From Candidatus Poribacteria bacterium (GTDB taxonomy: Bacteria > Poribacteria > WGA-4E > JAJRTO01), in NCBI GenBank assembly GCA_024278235.1, contig JAJRTO010000491.1:1-35042 (forward strand): a stretch of DNA of 35,042 bases, read 5' to 3'. This document shows, in pieces, positions 17,158-23,533 of this stretch. The number at the start of each line of letters is the position of its first letter. Position 1 is the first letter of the stretch. The position numbers and the translations under genes are program-made. A model generated the notes under the pieces. That model was not told the DNA's origin and made no database searches. It was given only the letters and a program-made list of their open reading frames with translations.

Positions 17158-17928
17158 ATGATGCGAAATCTCGCTATTGGTATGGTGGCAGCATCACTAC
17201 TGATGTTTGCTCCTTTTATCGCAACCGCCGATTTCTTTGACGGATTGGTGCTGTATCTCCCGTTTGATGAAGGAAATGGGGACGTTGCAGCCGATTTGAG
17301 TGGTCTTGGGCATGATGGTAAGATTGACAACCCTGAATGGGTGGATGGAAAATTCGGGAAGGCACTCCATTTCAGCGGTGAGGGAAGCGGCACGTTTGTG
17401 ACCGTGGAAAGCACGGATGCTCTCAACGTGAATGAAATGACATTCATGGCATGGATCAACGCGGAACACTGGAATGGGGTGCGCCAAATCGTTGGTAAGT
17501 CTGTGCATGGTGGATGCGGTGGACGGACACAATATGGCCTGTTCAGCGAAGGTGGGAGCCTCAGACTCAGATACGAAACAGAAGGTGGAAGGTCGAATAT
17601 CGACGCGCCTCTTCCACCAACCGAGGAATGGGTCCATGTCGCCGTCACAAACGATGGCTCCGAAGCAAAGATCTATATCAATGGAGAAGAAGCCGGGAGT
17701 GGACCTGTTGCAGGCAAGCTGAATGCCAACGAAGATCCATTAAGGATTGCTCAGGACTGTGACCGCGAGAACTACATTTTTGCCGGAATCATCGACGAGG
17801 CTCGCCTGTGGAATCGTGCGCTCAGTGAAGATGAGATCCGCAGCTACATGGACGCGGGCGTGGAAGCCCTGGCTGTTGAACCAACCTCAAAACTTACAAC
17901 GATTTGGGCTAACATCAAGACTTTTTGA
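17158..17928 (+). CDS. Secreted LamG-domain protein with conserved C-terminal tail
   Basis: ATG with AAGGAGG upstream; 256 residues. Residues 1-22 are a signal peptide (RNLAIGMVAASLLMFAPFIA, cut near TADFF). The mature protein is one Laminin-G-like (LamG/Concanavalin A-like) domain: LVLYLPFDEGNGDVAADLSG, FGKALHFSGEGSG, MTFMAWINAEHW, EEWVHVAVTNDGSEAKIYIN, and FAGIIDEARLWNRALSEDEI, which is the classic last-strand signature. It ends AVEPTSKLTTIWANIKTF, a variant of the shared tail with Ala in place of Gly after the Trp. LamG domains bind glycans or proteins, usually with Ca. It lies in the same unit as the preceding secreted gene and is closed by the hairpin at 17959-17993. Confidence 0.85.
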   Translation: MMRNLAIGMVAASLLMFAPFIATADFFDGLVLYLPFDEGNGDVAADLSGLGHDGKIDNPEWVDGKFGKALHFSGEGSGTFVTVESTDALNVNEMTFMAWINAEHWNGVRQIVGKSVHGGCGGRTQYGLFSEGGSLRLRYETEGGRSNIDAPLPPTEEWVHVAVTNDGSEAKIYINGEEAGSGPVAGKLNANEDPLRIAQDCDRENYIFAGIIDEARLWNRALSEDEIRSYMDAGVEALAVEPTSKLTTIWANIKTF

Positions 17929-17958
17929 AGACTAAGGATGCTGAGCATCAAAAGTACA

Positions 17959-17993
17959 CCGAAACCCGTTTTCGCAAGGAAAGCGGGTTTCGG
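17959..17993. terminator. Bidirectional terminator between convergent genes
   Basis: CCGAAACCCG and CGGGTTTCGG pair perfectly (10 bases). The stem extends inward through TTTTC/GAAAG (one G-T pair) to a 5-base loop, giving 15 paired bases. It sits between the ends of the plus-strand LamG gene and the minus-strand DUF4097 gene. T runs are poor on both sides. Confidence 0.7.
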
Positions 17994-18003
17994 CATGTCT
18001 GTC

Positions 18004-18924
18004 TTATTCGGAAGCAGGACTCTTGCGGATGCGTGCATCGCCGCCCTTGGTGCGAAGGCGAATGGTGATCTTCCCCTCACCTACACGCCCTTCTGATCTC
18101 CCACCACGGCTCTGGTAATCCTGCAACTGAAAATCACTTGAGAAGCGTCCTCCCAGCGTATCCGCTTTCACCTTGAACGAACTGTTCTCCGGGAGCTTTA
18201 GTTCGACATGCCCACCAACGCTATGCAGGTCGATGGCACTGTCTTCCTCGGGTTGCATCTCGACATGGATGTTTCCGCCGATCGAACGAGCCTCAAGCGC
18301 GATCGTTTTGATCTGTTTGAGAGTGAGATGTCCTCCCATCGAGGATAGCTTCAGTTGTGATGCGTGGATACCTTCCAGAGTGAGATTCCCCCCGGCTGAC
18401 TTTGCGTGGAGGTGCTGCAACGGTAATCCTCGCACACTGACATTCCCGCCGCCGGCACTCACATCCAGAGTTTCGACATTCCTGGGAATCCCTACCGCAA
18501 GATTGCTGCCACCAGAATTGATCACCACCCGGTTCTTGGCTGCATCCATCGAGCAGCCTCGACGGGCACCACTCAGAACGAGTTTGTCCTCATCCACCGT
18601 ATGCAGTAACAGATTTCCGCCGCCATGATGTATCTTGAGATCGGTTCCCGGTGCTATCTGAAACTCTTGATCCTGATCGGTGCCATCGAGGATACTTCCC
18701 ACACTGCTAACCGTATTTTTGACATGCTCAAAGGCATCATTCATTACCTGTGCCGCTTCTGAGTGCGGGATATTCTGAAGAGATTGCCCAATCTCTTTGA
18801 GGATATTAGCAAGCCCTTTTGATTCTGATTTGGGTTCCAGAGCTTTCAGTAGGCGTTCGGCTTCCTCCACGGTGATCTTCTTCTCTGCGAGCATGTTTAG
18901 AATGGTGAACCGTGCATCACTCAT
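18004..18924 (-). CDS. DUF4097 beta-repeat protein with N-terminal SHOCT-like helix (GG-turn type)
   Basis: Start ATG 18924 has GAGGAG nine bases before it and overlaps the upstream stop by 8 bases; the ATG at 18933 is too close to that site, and 18963 is further in. 306 residues. Residues 1-30 hold the helical motif FTILNMLAEKKITVEEAERL, shared with the three genes upstream. A helical linker (to about 85) leads into about ten short beta repeats with a Gly-Gly turn: SAGGGNVSVRG, SAGGNLTLEG, SMGGHLTLKQ, SIGGNIHVEM, SVGGHVELKL. The family (DUF4097, adhesin-like beta-solenoid) is often tied to envelope stress systems. No signal peptide or membrane helix is visible, so it is probably cytosolic. 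Last gene of its operon. Confidence 0.75.
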   Translation of the reverse strand: MSDARFTILNMLAEKKITVEEAERLLKALEPKSESKGLANILKEIGQSLQNIPHSEAAQVMNDAFEHVKNTVSSVGSILDGTDQDQEFQIAPGTDLKIHHGGGNLLLHTVDEDKLVLSGARRGCSMDAAKNRVVINSGGSNLAVGIPRNVETLDVSAGGGNVSVRGLPLQHLHAKSAGGNLTLEGIHASQLKLSSMGGHLTLKQIKTIALEARSIGGNIHVEMQPEEDSAIDLHSVGGHVELKLPENSSFKVKADTLGGRFSSDFQLQDYQSRGGRSEGRVGEGKITIRLRTKGGDARIRKSPASE

Positions 18925-20074
18925 CGTTTTCATCTCCTCTCTTTTCGATTCGGATGTCTCCATGATGTGTCTTGAGTTCGATCTTCAGAGGAAGTCCCTC
19001 ATCCCCGGTGTGCAGTTCCTGCCCTAATTTCTCATTCACGTACTGCCCATCAAAATCGGAATGAATTCGGCCGTGATGGGTGGAGGCATGGATGTACGCT
19101 TCGATGGTTTGTGGCAGACACAGGTGAATGGGGCTGTGCATCCCTTCGATGCGGCACTCACCTGCCGTACCTGGCGTTCCTTCGACATGCACAGGGCCAT
19201 GCCGGTGAAGGATATCGAAATTCCCCTCAAAATCATGCACTCGAATATTGCCATGTGCCCGTTGTAGATGCAGATCCCCCTGTGAATTTTCGATACTCAC
19301 GTTGCCGTGTTCTCCATGAATCGTCACATTCGAGCTAATCTCCTGCAGTGTCAGGTTCCCATGGCGGCGTTTCATCTCCACAGGTCCCTGAACATTTTGT
19401 ATATCGACGTTCCCATGTATCCCATCGATCTGCAATCGGTTCTGAATGTCCTGTAGCTTTATGTTCCCGTGAGTAGATTCAAGGGTCACAGGTGCTGTGA
19501 GCTGTTGGATGGTGAGATTCCCATGACGTGTCGATAGTTGAACCTCCGTGTGACGTGGCACAGAAATCGTGTACTGTACTTCGGCCTGTCGTTTCCCCTG
19601 CCAAAGCGACTTGTCCCTCGGATAGATTGTCTTCAGCGTAAGCACATTGCCGTTCAGTTGACCATTTACCTCGATGGCATCCAGAAGTTCCGAAGCGAGT
19701 TCCGATGATCCCACTCGCACCCTCTTCGTTGCTTCCACAGAGATAGTGGGCTCATCCCAGGAGGCGATCTGTATCGAACCGTGAGAATGTTCCATCCTGA
19801 GTTCAGCCTGTTCTCCTGTCTCAAATTGCTGAGTTTCCGTAGGTGCTGCATACTCCTGCACATCCCCACCAAAGAATCCCGAGAAGTCGTGCTTAAAAAA
19901 CGACTCAAACTTTCTACCAAAATCCTCGAAGACATCCCCGAATCCCTTCATGAAATCTGGTTGCCTCGGAGATTCCTTCTCGATACTGAGAGCACTGAGC
20001 AGACGCTCTGTTTCATCGACTGTGATCTTCCCTTCCTCTAGCATCTTCAAAATGAGTTGCTGTTCTTCACCCAT
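18917..20074 (-). CDS. DUF4097 beta-repeat protein with N-terminal SHOCT-like helix (His-Gly-Asn type)
   Basis: Start ATG 20074 has AAGGAGGT six bases before it; the frame runs on to 20104 but without a good site. 385 residues. Residues 1-30 carry QLILKMLEEGKITVDETERL. After a linker rich in Phe and Asp, the protein has about eleven beta rungs, each turning on His-Gly or a close form: STRHGNLTIQQL, STHGNIKLQDI, GIHGNVDIQNV, RRHGNLTLQEI, GEHGNVSIENS, RAHGNIRVHDF. The last two are THHGRIHSDF and THHGDIRIE. Regular His positions would stack along a solenoid face. It is a paralogue of the next gene, with which it overlaps, but the turn motif is different. No signal peptide or TM segment is seen. 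Confidence 0.75.
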   Translation of the reverse strand: MGEEQQLILKMLEEGKITVDETERLLSALSIEKESPRQPDFMKGFGDVFEDFGRKFESFFKHDFSGFFGGDVQEYAAPTETQQFETGEQAELRMEHSHGSIQIASWDEPTISVEATKRVRVGSSELASELLDAIEVNGQLNGNVLTLKTIYPRDKSLWQGKRQAEVQYTISVPRHTEVQLSTRHGNLTIQQLTAPVTLESTHGNIKLQDIQNRLQIDGIHGNVDIQNVQGPVEMKRRHGNLTLQEISSNVTIHGEHGNVSIENSQGDLHLQRAHGNIRVHDFEGNFDILHRHGPVHVEGTPGTAGECRIEGMHSPIHLCLPQTIEAYIHASTHHGRIHSDFDGQYVNEKLGQELHTGDEGLPLKIELKTHHGDIRIEKRGDENDE

Positions 20075-20078
20075 GATT

Positions 20079-20465
20079 CTACCTCCTTGCAAGAGCATCA
20101 TCAAGCGATTGATTGAGGGCCTCTACGCACTGAATAAGCTCGGTCAATGCCATTTTTATGCGTTCCGTTTTGATATGAGTTGGTTCCGTTTCACCATGAC
20201 CGGGCCGCTCATTTCTCTGAGTGGCTTTTGCCAGGCGATCTCTCACACTGGCGAGCCGTTGACTGAGCGATGGTCCCTTTGAAATGTCCAGGACTTGTTC
20301 CACAATCGCCTCAAAGCCGAGACGAATGAGATTCAGAGCGTCTGGTTCAACAAGCGAGTTTTCCCTGGAAGTTATCTTTAGTCGTTGTAGAAGCTGATCC
20401 CCTTCTTCGGGGGTGATCTTCTTATCAGCCACCATCTGCAGGATCATCCGGTATTCTTCAGCCAT
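20079..20465 (-). CDS. Small helical protein with SHOCT-like motif
   Basis: 128 residues from the ATG at 20465. Residues 1-30 (MAEEYRMILQMVADKKITPE) carry the same helix motif as the neighbours (then EEGDQLLQRL). The rest is predicted helical with many charged residues, a basic/amphipathic stretch around SQRLASVRDRLAKATQ, and a C-terminal helix ALTELIQCVEALNQSLDDAL that could form a coiled coil. It lacks the beta-repeat domain of the two following genes, so it may be a stand-alone interaction partner for them or for the DUF2089 regulator. The DUF2089 stop lies 19 bases upstream and the next start lies 4 bases downstream. Name and biochemical role are not known to me. Confidence 0.6.
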   Translation of the reverse strand: MAEEYRMILQMVADKKITPEEGDQLLQRLKITSRENSLVEPDALNLIRLGFEAIVEQVLDISKGPSLSQRLASVRDRLAKATQRNERPGHGETEPTHIKTERIKMALTELIQCVEALNQSLDDALARR

Positions 20466-20484
20466 TCATAACTCACTTTCGATG

Positions 20485-20850
20485 TTATCTCAGTTCCTCC
20501 AGCAGCCGCATCGTTTCTTCCATGTCGATTTCCCCGGCATCCAGGCGCTCAAGGATCTGGCGCCGAGTCCATTGCTGCTCGTGATTCGATTCATACCCCA
20601 TCTCGCGGATAACCTCATTGAGACGGTTGCGTACCGTTGGGTAAGAAATCCCCAGTTCTCGTTCCATTTCACGGATGTTGCCGCGATTCCTGATAAAACA
20701 TTCAATGAATTCAAGGGTTGTCTCGGAGAGTCTACAGAAACGGCAGGGGGAGTAACGTCCCTCAACTCCCGTATCGCAAGTGGGACAGCGCAGGTGAGTG
20801 ATGACCAGCCCTCCATTGCAAGTAGGACAGTGTTCCAATACTTTACGCAA
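20485..20850 (-). CDS. DUF2089 zinc-ribbon/HTH regulator
   Basis: The start is TTG 20850, seven bases after GGAGG (20858-20862); it gives MRKVLEHCPTCNGGLV, the usual DUF2089 start. 121 residues. Three CxxC pairs (residues 8/11, 22/25, 36/39) form a zinc ribbon. A helix-turn-helix follows at about 57-82 (GNIREMERELGISYPTVRNR). The C-terminal 25 residues (RRQILERLDAGEIDMEETMR, then LLEEL) are the same helical motif that starts each of the next three proteins. I infer a DNA-binding regulator of this operon, possibly autoregulatory, with the shared motif linking regulator and beta-repeat proteins. First gene of the operon; its promoter is at 21010-21038. Confidence 0.8.
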   Translation of the reverse strand: MRKVLEHCPTCNGGLVITHLRCPTCDTGVEGRYSPCRFCRLSETTLEFIECFIRNRGNIREMERELGISYPTVRNRLNEVIREMGYESNHEQQWTRRQILERLDAGEIDMEETMRLLEELR

Positions 20851-20857
20851 TGCGTTG

Positions 20858-20862
20858 CCTCC
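20858..20862 (-). promoter_or_regulatory. Ribosome binding site deciding the DUF2089 start
   Basis: GGAGG on the minus strand, seven bases before the TTG at 20850. The upstream TTG (20871) would place this site inside the gene. Confidence 0.7.
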
Positions 20863-21009
20863 ATAACTCAAAACATGATGCGTGAAACATGGTGTGTGGA
20901 TGTCTCCCGAAGTTGCTGGGTTGTGATAGAGATCGTGTGGGTTGCCATCACGACCAAATGAACCCGGCAGCTATGACGCCTGTTTGGTGATTTTGTCCAT
21001 ATAATTACA

Positions 21010-21038
21010 ATAATACACATATCTGTTTATAATGTCAA
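21010..21038 (-). promoter_or_regulatory. Strong promoter for the DUF2089-DUF4097 operon
   Basis: Minus strand: -35 TTGACA (21033-21038, perfect), 17-base A/T-rich spacer, -10 TATTAT (21010-21015). It leaves a leader of roughly 150 bases before the TTG start, in which I see no clear regulatory hairpin. Confidence 0.8.
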
Positions 21039-21103
21039 GTAAAATATGCGGAATTGTGGAAATAGTTAATCGATTCTGTAAATCAATGCAAAGGTGTCAA
21101 CCG

Positions 21104-21140
21104 TCAGCGGTCAGCCTTCAGTTGCTGGCTCATCCGCTGA
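21104..21140. repeat. Small imperfect palindrome
   Basis: TCAGCGG and CCGCTGA (7 bases, 23-base loop), embedded in a CAG/CTG-rich stretch next to the MITE-like element. Possibly part of a dispersed intergenic repeat. Confidence 0.35.
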
Positions 21141-21161
21141 TGCCTGGTGACTGATACGGAA

Positions 21162-21295
21162 TGCAGTTTAAAATTGCCGCTTTGAGAAATCCCCCTCAAT
21201 CCCCCTTTACGAAAGGGGGAGGCTGATCCCCTTTGGCAAAGGGGGATTGAGGGGGATTTGGGATCTGCCTTGTGCGGGTGCAATCTTAAACTGCA
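21162..21295. mobile_element. MITE-like palindromic element
   Basis: About 134 bases. The ends are inverted repeats GCAGTTTAAAATTGC (21163-21177) and its complement with one mismatch (21280-21294). Inside lies a perfect 22-base inverted repeat (arms 21187-21208 and 21238-21259; the arm starts AAATCCCCCTCAATCCCCC). The inner part makes two more small hairpins of the CCCCCTTT-AAAGGGGG type. No open frame is inside, so it would depend on a transposase elsewhere. No clear target-site duplication is seen. The AAATCCCCCTCAATCCCCC core resembles a repeat I recall from many unrelated bacterial genomes. Confidence 0.65.
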
Positions 21296-21507
21296 AATGG
21301 TATGATACCCATGATCACACGCAAGTCGGATGGTAGCCTCAGGAGTTCACCATGTACGCTCGTAGTCAGGCACACAACGAAGGGGAGTGCCGTTCCGACG
21401 CCACTTCGCTCCGCTTCGTGGCTCACTACCAACCGGAAAATGCGATCTACGGAGCATGGATGGATGATGGGTCCGGTCAATGAGTCTCAGCAGATCACCA
21501 TTCTATG
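21296..21507. other. Unassigned intergenic stretch
   Basis: Open frames exist on both strands (plus 21302-21511, minus 21286-21480), but none has a ribosome site, known domain or plausible start. I see no tRNA, hairpin or mobile gene here. Confidence 0.4.
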
Positions 21508-21558
21508 GTAGGAGTGGCCTCCCGGCCACGATGATCGCGTCCAGGAAGACGCTCCTAC
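21508..21558. repeat. 51-base cruciform (GTAGGAG ... CTCCTAC)
   Basis: The outer stem is GTAGGAG/CTCCTAC. It encloses two hairpins: GTGGCC/GGCCAC (21514-21519, 21524-21529) and GCGTC/GACGC (21537-21541, 21548-21552). This is a three-way-junction shape like REP-type intergenic repeats. Confidence 0.65.
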
Positions 21559-21643
21559 GGCGAAAATGTGAGGTACTGAGTCTATGAATCTATTGGGAAG
21601 ATAAGGGGATGATGCATTGGGGATGGAAAATATAAGGTAGGGA

Positions 21644-21678
21644 TAAAGCATCCCTTGCGCTAGGCGGTGAATGCTTTA
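21644..21678 (-). terminator. Possible terminator hairpin after the LamG pair
   Basis: TAAAGCAT (21644-21651) and ATGCTTTA (21671-21678) pair perfectly with a 19-base loop. On the minus strand it follows the stop of the LamG gene (21722) by about 45 bases. There is no T run, so the terminator reading is weak; it may be another dispersed palindrome. Confidence 0.35.
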
Positions 21679-21721
21679 CCCCTGTTGGCACGGAGTGAAC
21701 AGGACATTCAGCTCCGAATTC

Positions 21722-22513
21722 CTAGAGGTGTTTGAGCATTCCCCACGTTGTGGTGAGTTTGCTCTGCGAGGAAACGGCCGTCGGCACACTTGGTCCGTTC
21801 GACATGACGTCCATGACCTTATCTTGCGAAAGTGCCTCGTTCCAGATCGTAAAATCGTCCATCATACCAGTAAATGGGCGGGCATCATCAACGTTGAGGC
21901 CAACTCGTGCACCCAAGCCCCAGTCACCGGCAACAGCGGCATCTGCGATCTTGGCTGCATCTCGACCAACCTCTTGTCCATCGATGTAAAGGATACCGAC
22001 ACCATCTGCTCGGCTGTAGGTTCCTGCAAAATGAACCCATTCACCAACCTTTGGTTCACCCGCTTTGACTTCAAAGATCGTGCCACCAACAGCCTTGTCA
22101 GCACGGAGTAACCAACGATAGGTATTGCTCGTATTACGTACTTCGGGATGGATCAGCCATTGCTCATCGCTCGCACGAGCGTTGAAAATCGCATGATGTT
22201 CCCCTGTGTCTTCGATATTGATCCATGCGGTTAAACTGAACGCATCGGTTGGGATCAGTTCCTGTGGGATGTTCGGACCATCGAGATCAAGGTAACTCCC
22301 CTTCTCAAAAAGGGCAGCCTTTCCATGAACCCCGTCGACTAACGAGATATTTCCATTGATCTTGCCGTCGATGTTATTTCCGGAGCCATCCTTGATCAAT
22401 CCGTCCTGGATTTCTTCGAAATCGTAAGAGATGACAAGGTCTGCTTCCGAGTAGATCGCGCTCATCATCAGCGTCAGGCAAATCGTAAGAGCTAATACAA
22501 TCAGGTGCTTCAT
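21722..22513 (-). CDS. Secreted LamG-domain protein with conserved C-terminal tail (second of tandem pair)
   Basis: ATG with GAGGAGGT upstream; 263 residues. The signal peptide is KHLIVLALTICLTLMMSAIY, cut near SEADL. The LamG-like beta-sandwich has LVISYDFEEIQDGLIKDGSG, HGKAALFEKGSYLDLDGPNI, FSLTAWINIEDTGEHHAIFN, EWVHFAGTYSRADGVGILYI and FTGMMDDFTIWNEALSQDKV. It ends AVSSQSKLTTTWGMLKHL, the clearest form of the shared tail. The upstream neighbour (22605-23387) is a close paralogue (shared IFNARASD, WLIHPE, FTGxMDDFTI), so this is a tandem duplication. It is 91 bases downstream of it, without a good promoter between, so one transcript is likely. Ligand is unknown. Confidence 0.85.
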   Translation of the reverse strand: MKHLIVLALTICLTLMMSAIYSEADLVISYDFEEIQDGLIKDGSGNNIDGKINGNISLVDGVHGKAALFEKGSYLDLDGPNIPQELIPTDAFSLTAWINIEDTGEHHAIFNARASDEQWLIHPEVRNTSNTYRWLLRADKAVGGTIFEVKAGEPKVGEWVHFAGTYSRADGVGILYIDGQEVGRDAAKIADAAVAGDWGLGARVGLNVDDARPFTGMMDDFTIWNEALSQDKVMDVMSNGPSVPTAVSSQSKLTTTWGMLKHL

Positions 22514-22604
22514 GATAAAACCTCCTCAGCATGTGAGTAAAATTTAGATCGAACCTTCTATCACGTTGAGTCCTGGTCTCAGTTTTTTTGGTTCTGATCC
22601 CGGA

Positions 22605-23387
22605 CTAGAACGTCTTGAGTGTACCCCATGTAAGCGTGAGCAATCCGGTTGGGGAAACGGCCTGGAATGCGACGGGTCCTGCTTCCATCTGGCTTAATAT
22701 TTCCTCTTGGCTCAACGCTCTCTTATAGATAGTAAAATCATCCATGAGACCGGTGAATGGTCGAGCGTTATCAATATTGTATCCCACTCGTGCTCCCATG
22801 CCCCAATCTTTGGCGATCTTCGCACCGCCACCCATCCGACCGACCTCTTTCCCGTCAATGTAGAGGATCGCATCTCCTTTTGAATCATAGGTGCCGGCAT
22901 AGTGAAGCCATGTATCCCACTTTACCGTTCCTGCCTTCATATCAAAAATGGTGGCTCCTCCGTCTGCGCGGAGTAACCATCGAAACTGTCCATTACTACG
23001 AAGCTCCGGATGCACCAACCAGGTTGAATCGGAAGCCCGTGCATTGAAGATCGCATGGTTGCCCCCGGTGTTTTCACATTTTACCCATGCAGCGATGGTT
23101 GCTGCTTCCACCGGGATATGCTCCAGTGGGATATTCGGGCCATCCAGATCGAGAAAAGAACCTTGTGTAAATTTCGCGGCCTTGTCTCGTTTCCCTGCGT
23201 CGACAATGGTAATATCTCCGTTGATCAAGCCATCGTGACCATAGCCTGACTGGTCGCGGACAAAGCCACTATCAATCGCCTCATAGTCAAAGTAGACGAT
23301 CAGATCGGGATCTTCTTGAGCCAATCCCCGATTCACATTGATTGTGAAAAGCAGCGCAACCGCAACTGCTATCAGAATCCATCGCAT
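22605..23387 (-). CDS. Secreted LamG-domain protein with conserved C-terminal tail (first of tandem pair)
   Basis: ATG with AAGGAGG upstream; 260 residues. The signal peptide is RWILIAVAVALLFTINVNRG, cut near LAQED. The same LamG fold is present: LIVYFDYEAIDSGFVRDQSG, AAKFTQGSFLDLDGPNIPLE, ATIAAWVKCENTGGNHAIFN, DTWLHYAGTYDSKGDAILYI and FTGLMDDFTIYKRALSQEEI. The end AVSPTGLLTLTWGTLKTF is the shared tail with Leu in place of the usual Lys. One cysteine in the strand VKCENTG is unpaired. It is transcribed from the promoter at 23482-23511. The gene pair probably arose by duplication; the two sequences now differ most in the N-terminal third and in the residue pattern around the glycan-facing loops. 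Confidence 0.85.
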   Translation of the reverse strand: MRWILIAVAVALLFTINVNRGLAQEDPDLIVYFDYEAIDSGFVRDQSGYGHDGLINGDITIVDAGKRDKAAKFTQGSFLDLDGPNIPLEHIPVEAATIAAWVKCENTGGNHAIFNARASDSTWLVHPELRSNGQFRWLLRADGGATIFDMKAGTVKWDTWLHYAGTYDSKGDAILYIDGKEVGRMGGGAKIAKDWGMGARVGYNIDNARPFTGLMDDFTIYKRALSQEEILSQMEAGPVAFQAVSPTGLLTLTWGTLKTF

Positions 23388-23481
23388 GATGAGACCTCCT
23401 TGTTATTGGTATGAGCAAGTATGCATCGCCAAATGTGGAATGGTAGAGTAGTCACTAAGATTACGAGCGAAACACTAAACT

Positions 23482-23511
23482 ATTCTACCATACGACAGTA
23501 GGAGGAGTCAA
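23482..23511 (-). promoter_or_regulatory. Promoter for the tandem LamG genes
   Basis: Minus strand: -35 TTGACT (23506-23511), 18-base spacer, -10 TAGAAT (23482-23487). The -35 region TTTGACTCCTC is identical to that of the malectin-like gene promoter. Confidence 0.65.
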
Positions 23512-23533
23512 ATCAATATGCGGTTTCACTGTC

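Noticed and set aside
20490-20864. Second frame through the DUF2089 gene
   Set aside because: It is an overlapping frame of the same strand that lacks the zinc-ribbon and HTH features seen in the chosen frame.
21302-21511. Possible transposase or toxin remnant next to the MITE-like element
   Set aside because: No recognisable family, no ribosome site, and both strands are equally open, so I could not support a gene.
5516-23387. Shared tail as a type IX secretion C-terminal domain, PEP-CTERM or LPXTG signal
   Set aside because: It lacks the long beta-sandwich and K-x-x-x-K end of T9SS domains, lacks the PEP motif, membrane helix and Arg cluster of PEP-CTERM, and lacks an LPXTG box and hydrophobic tail.
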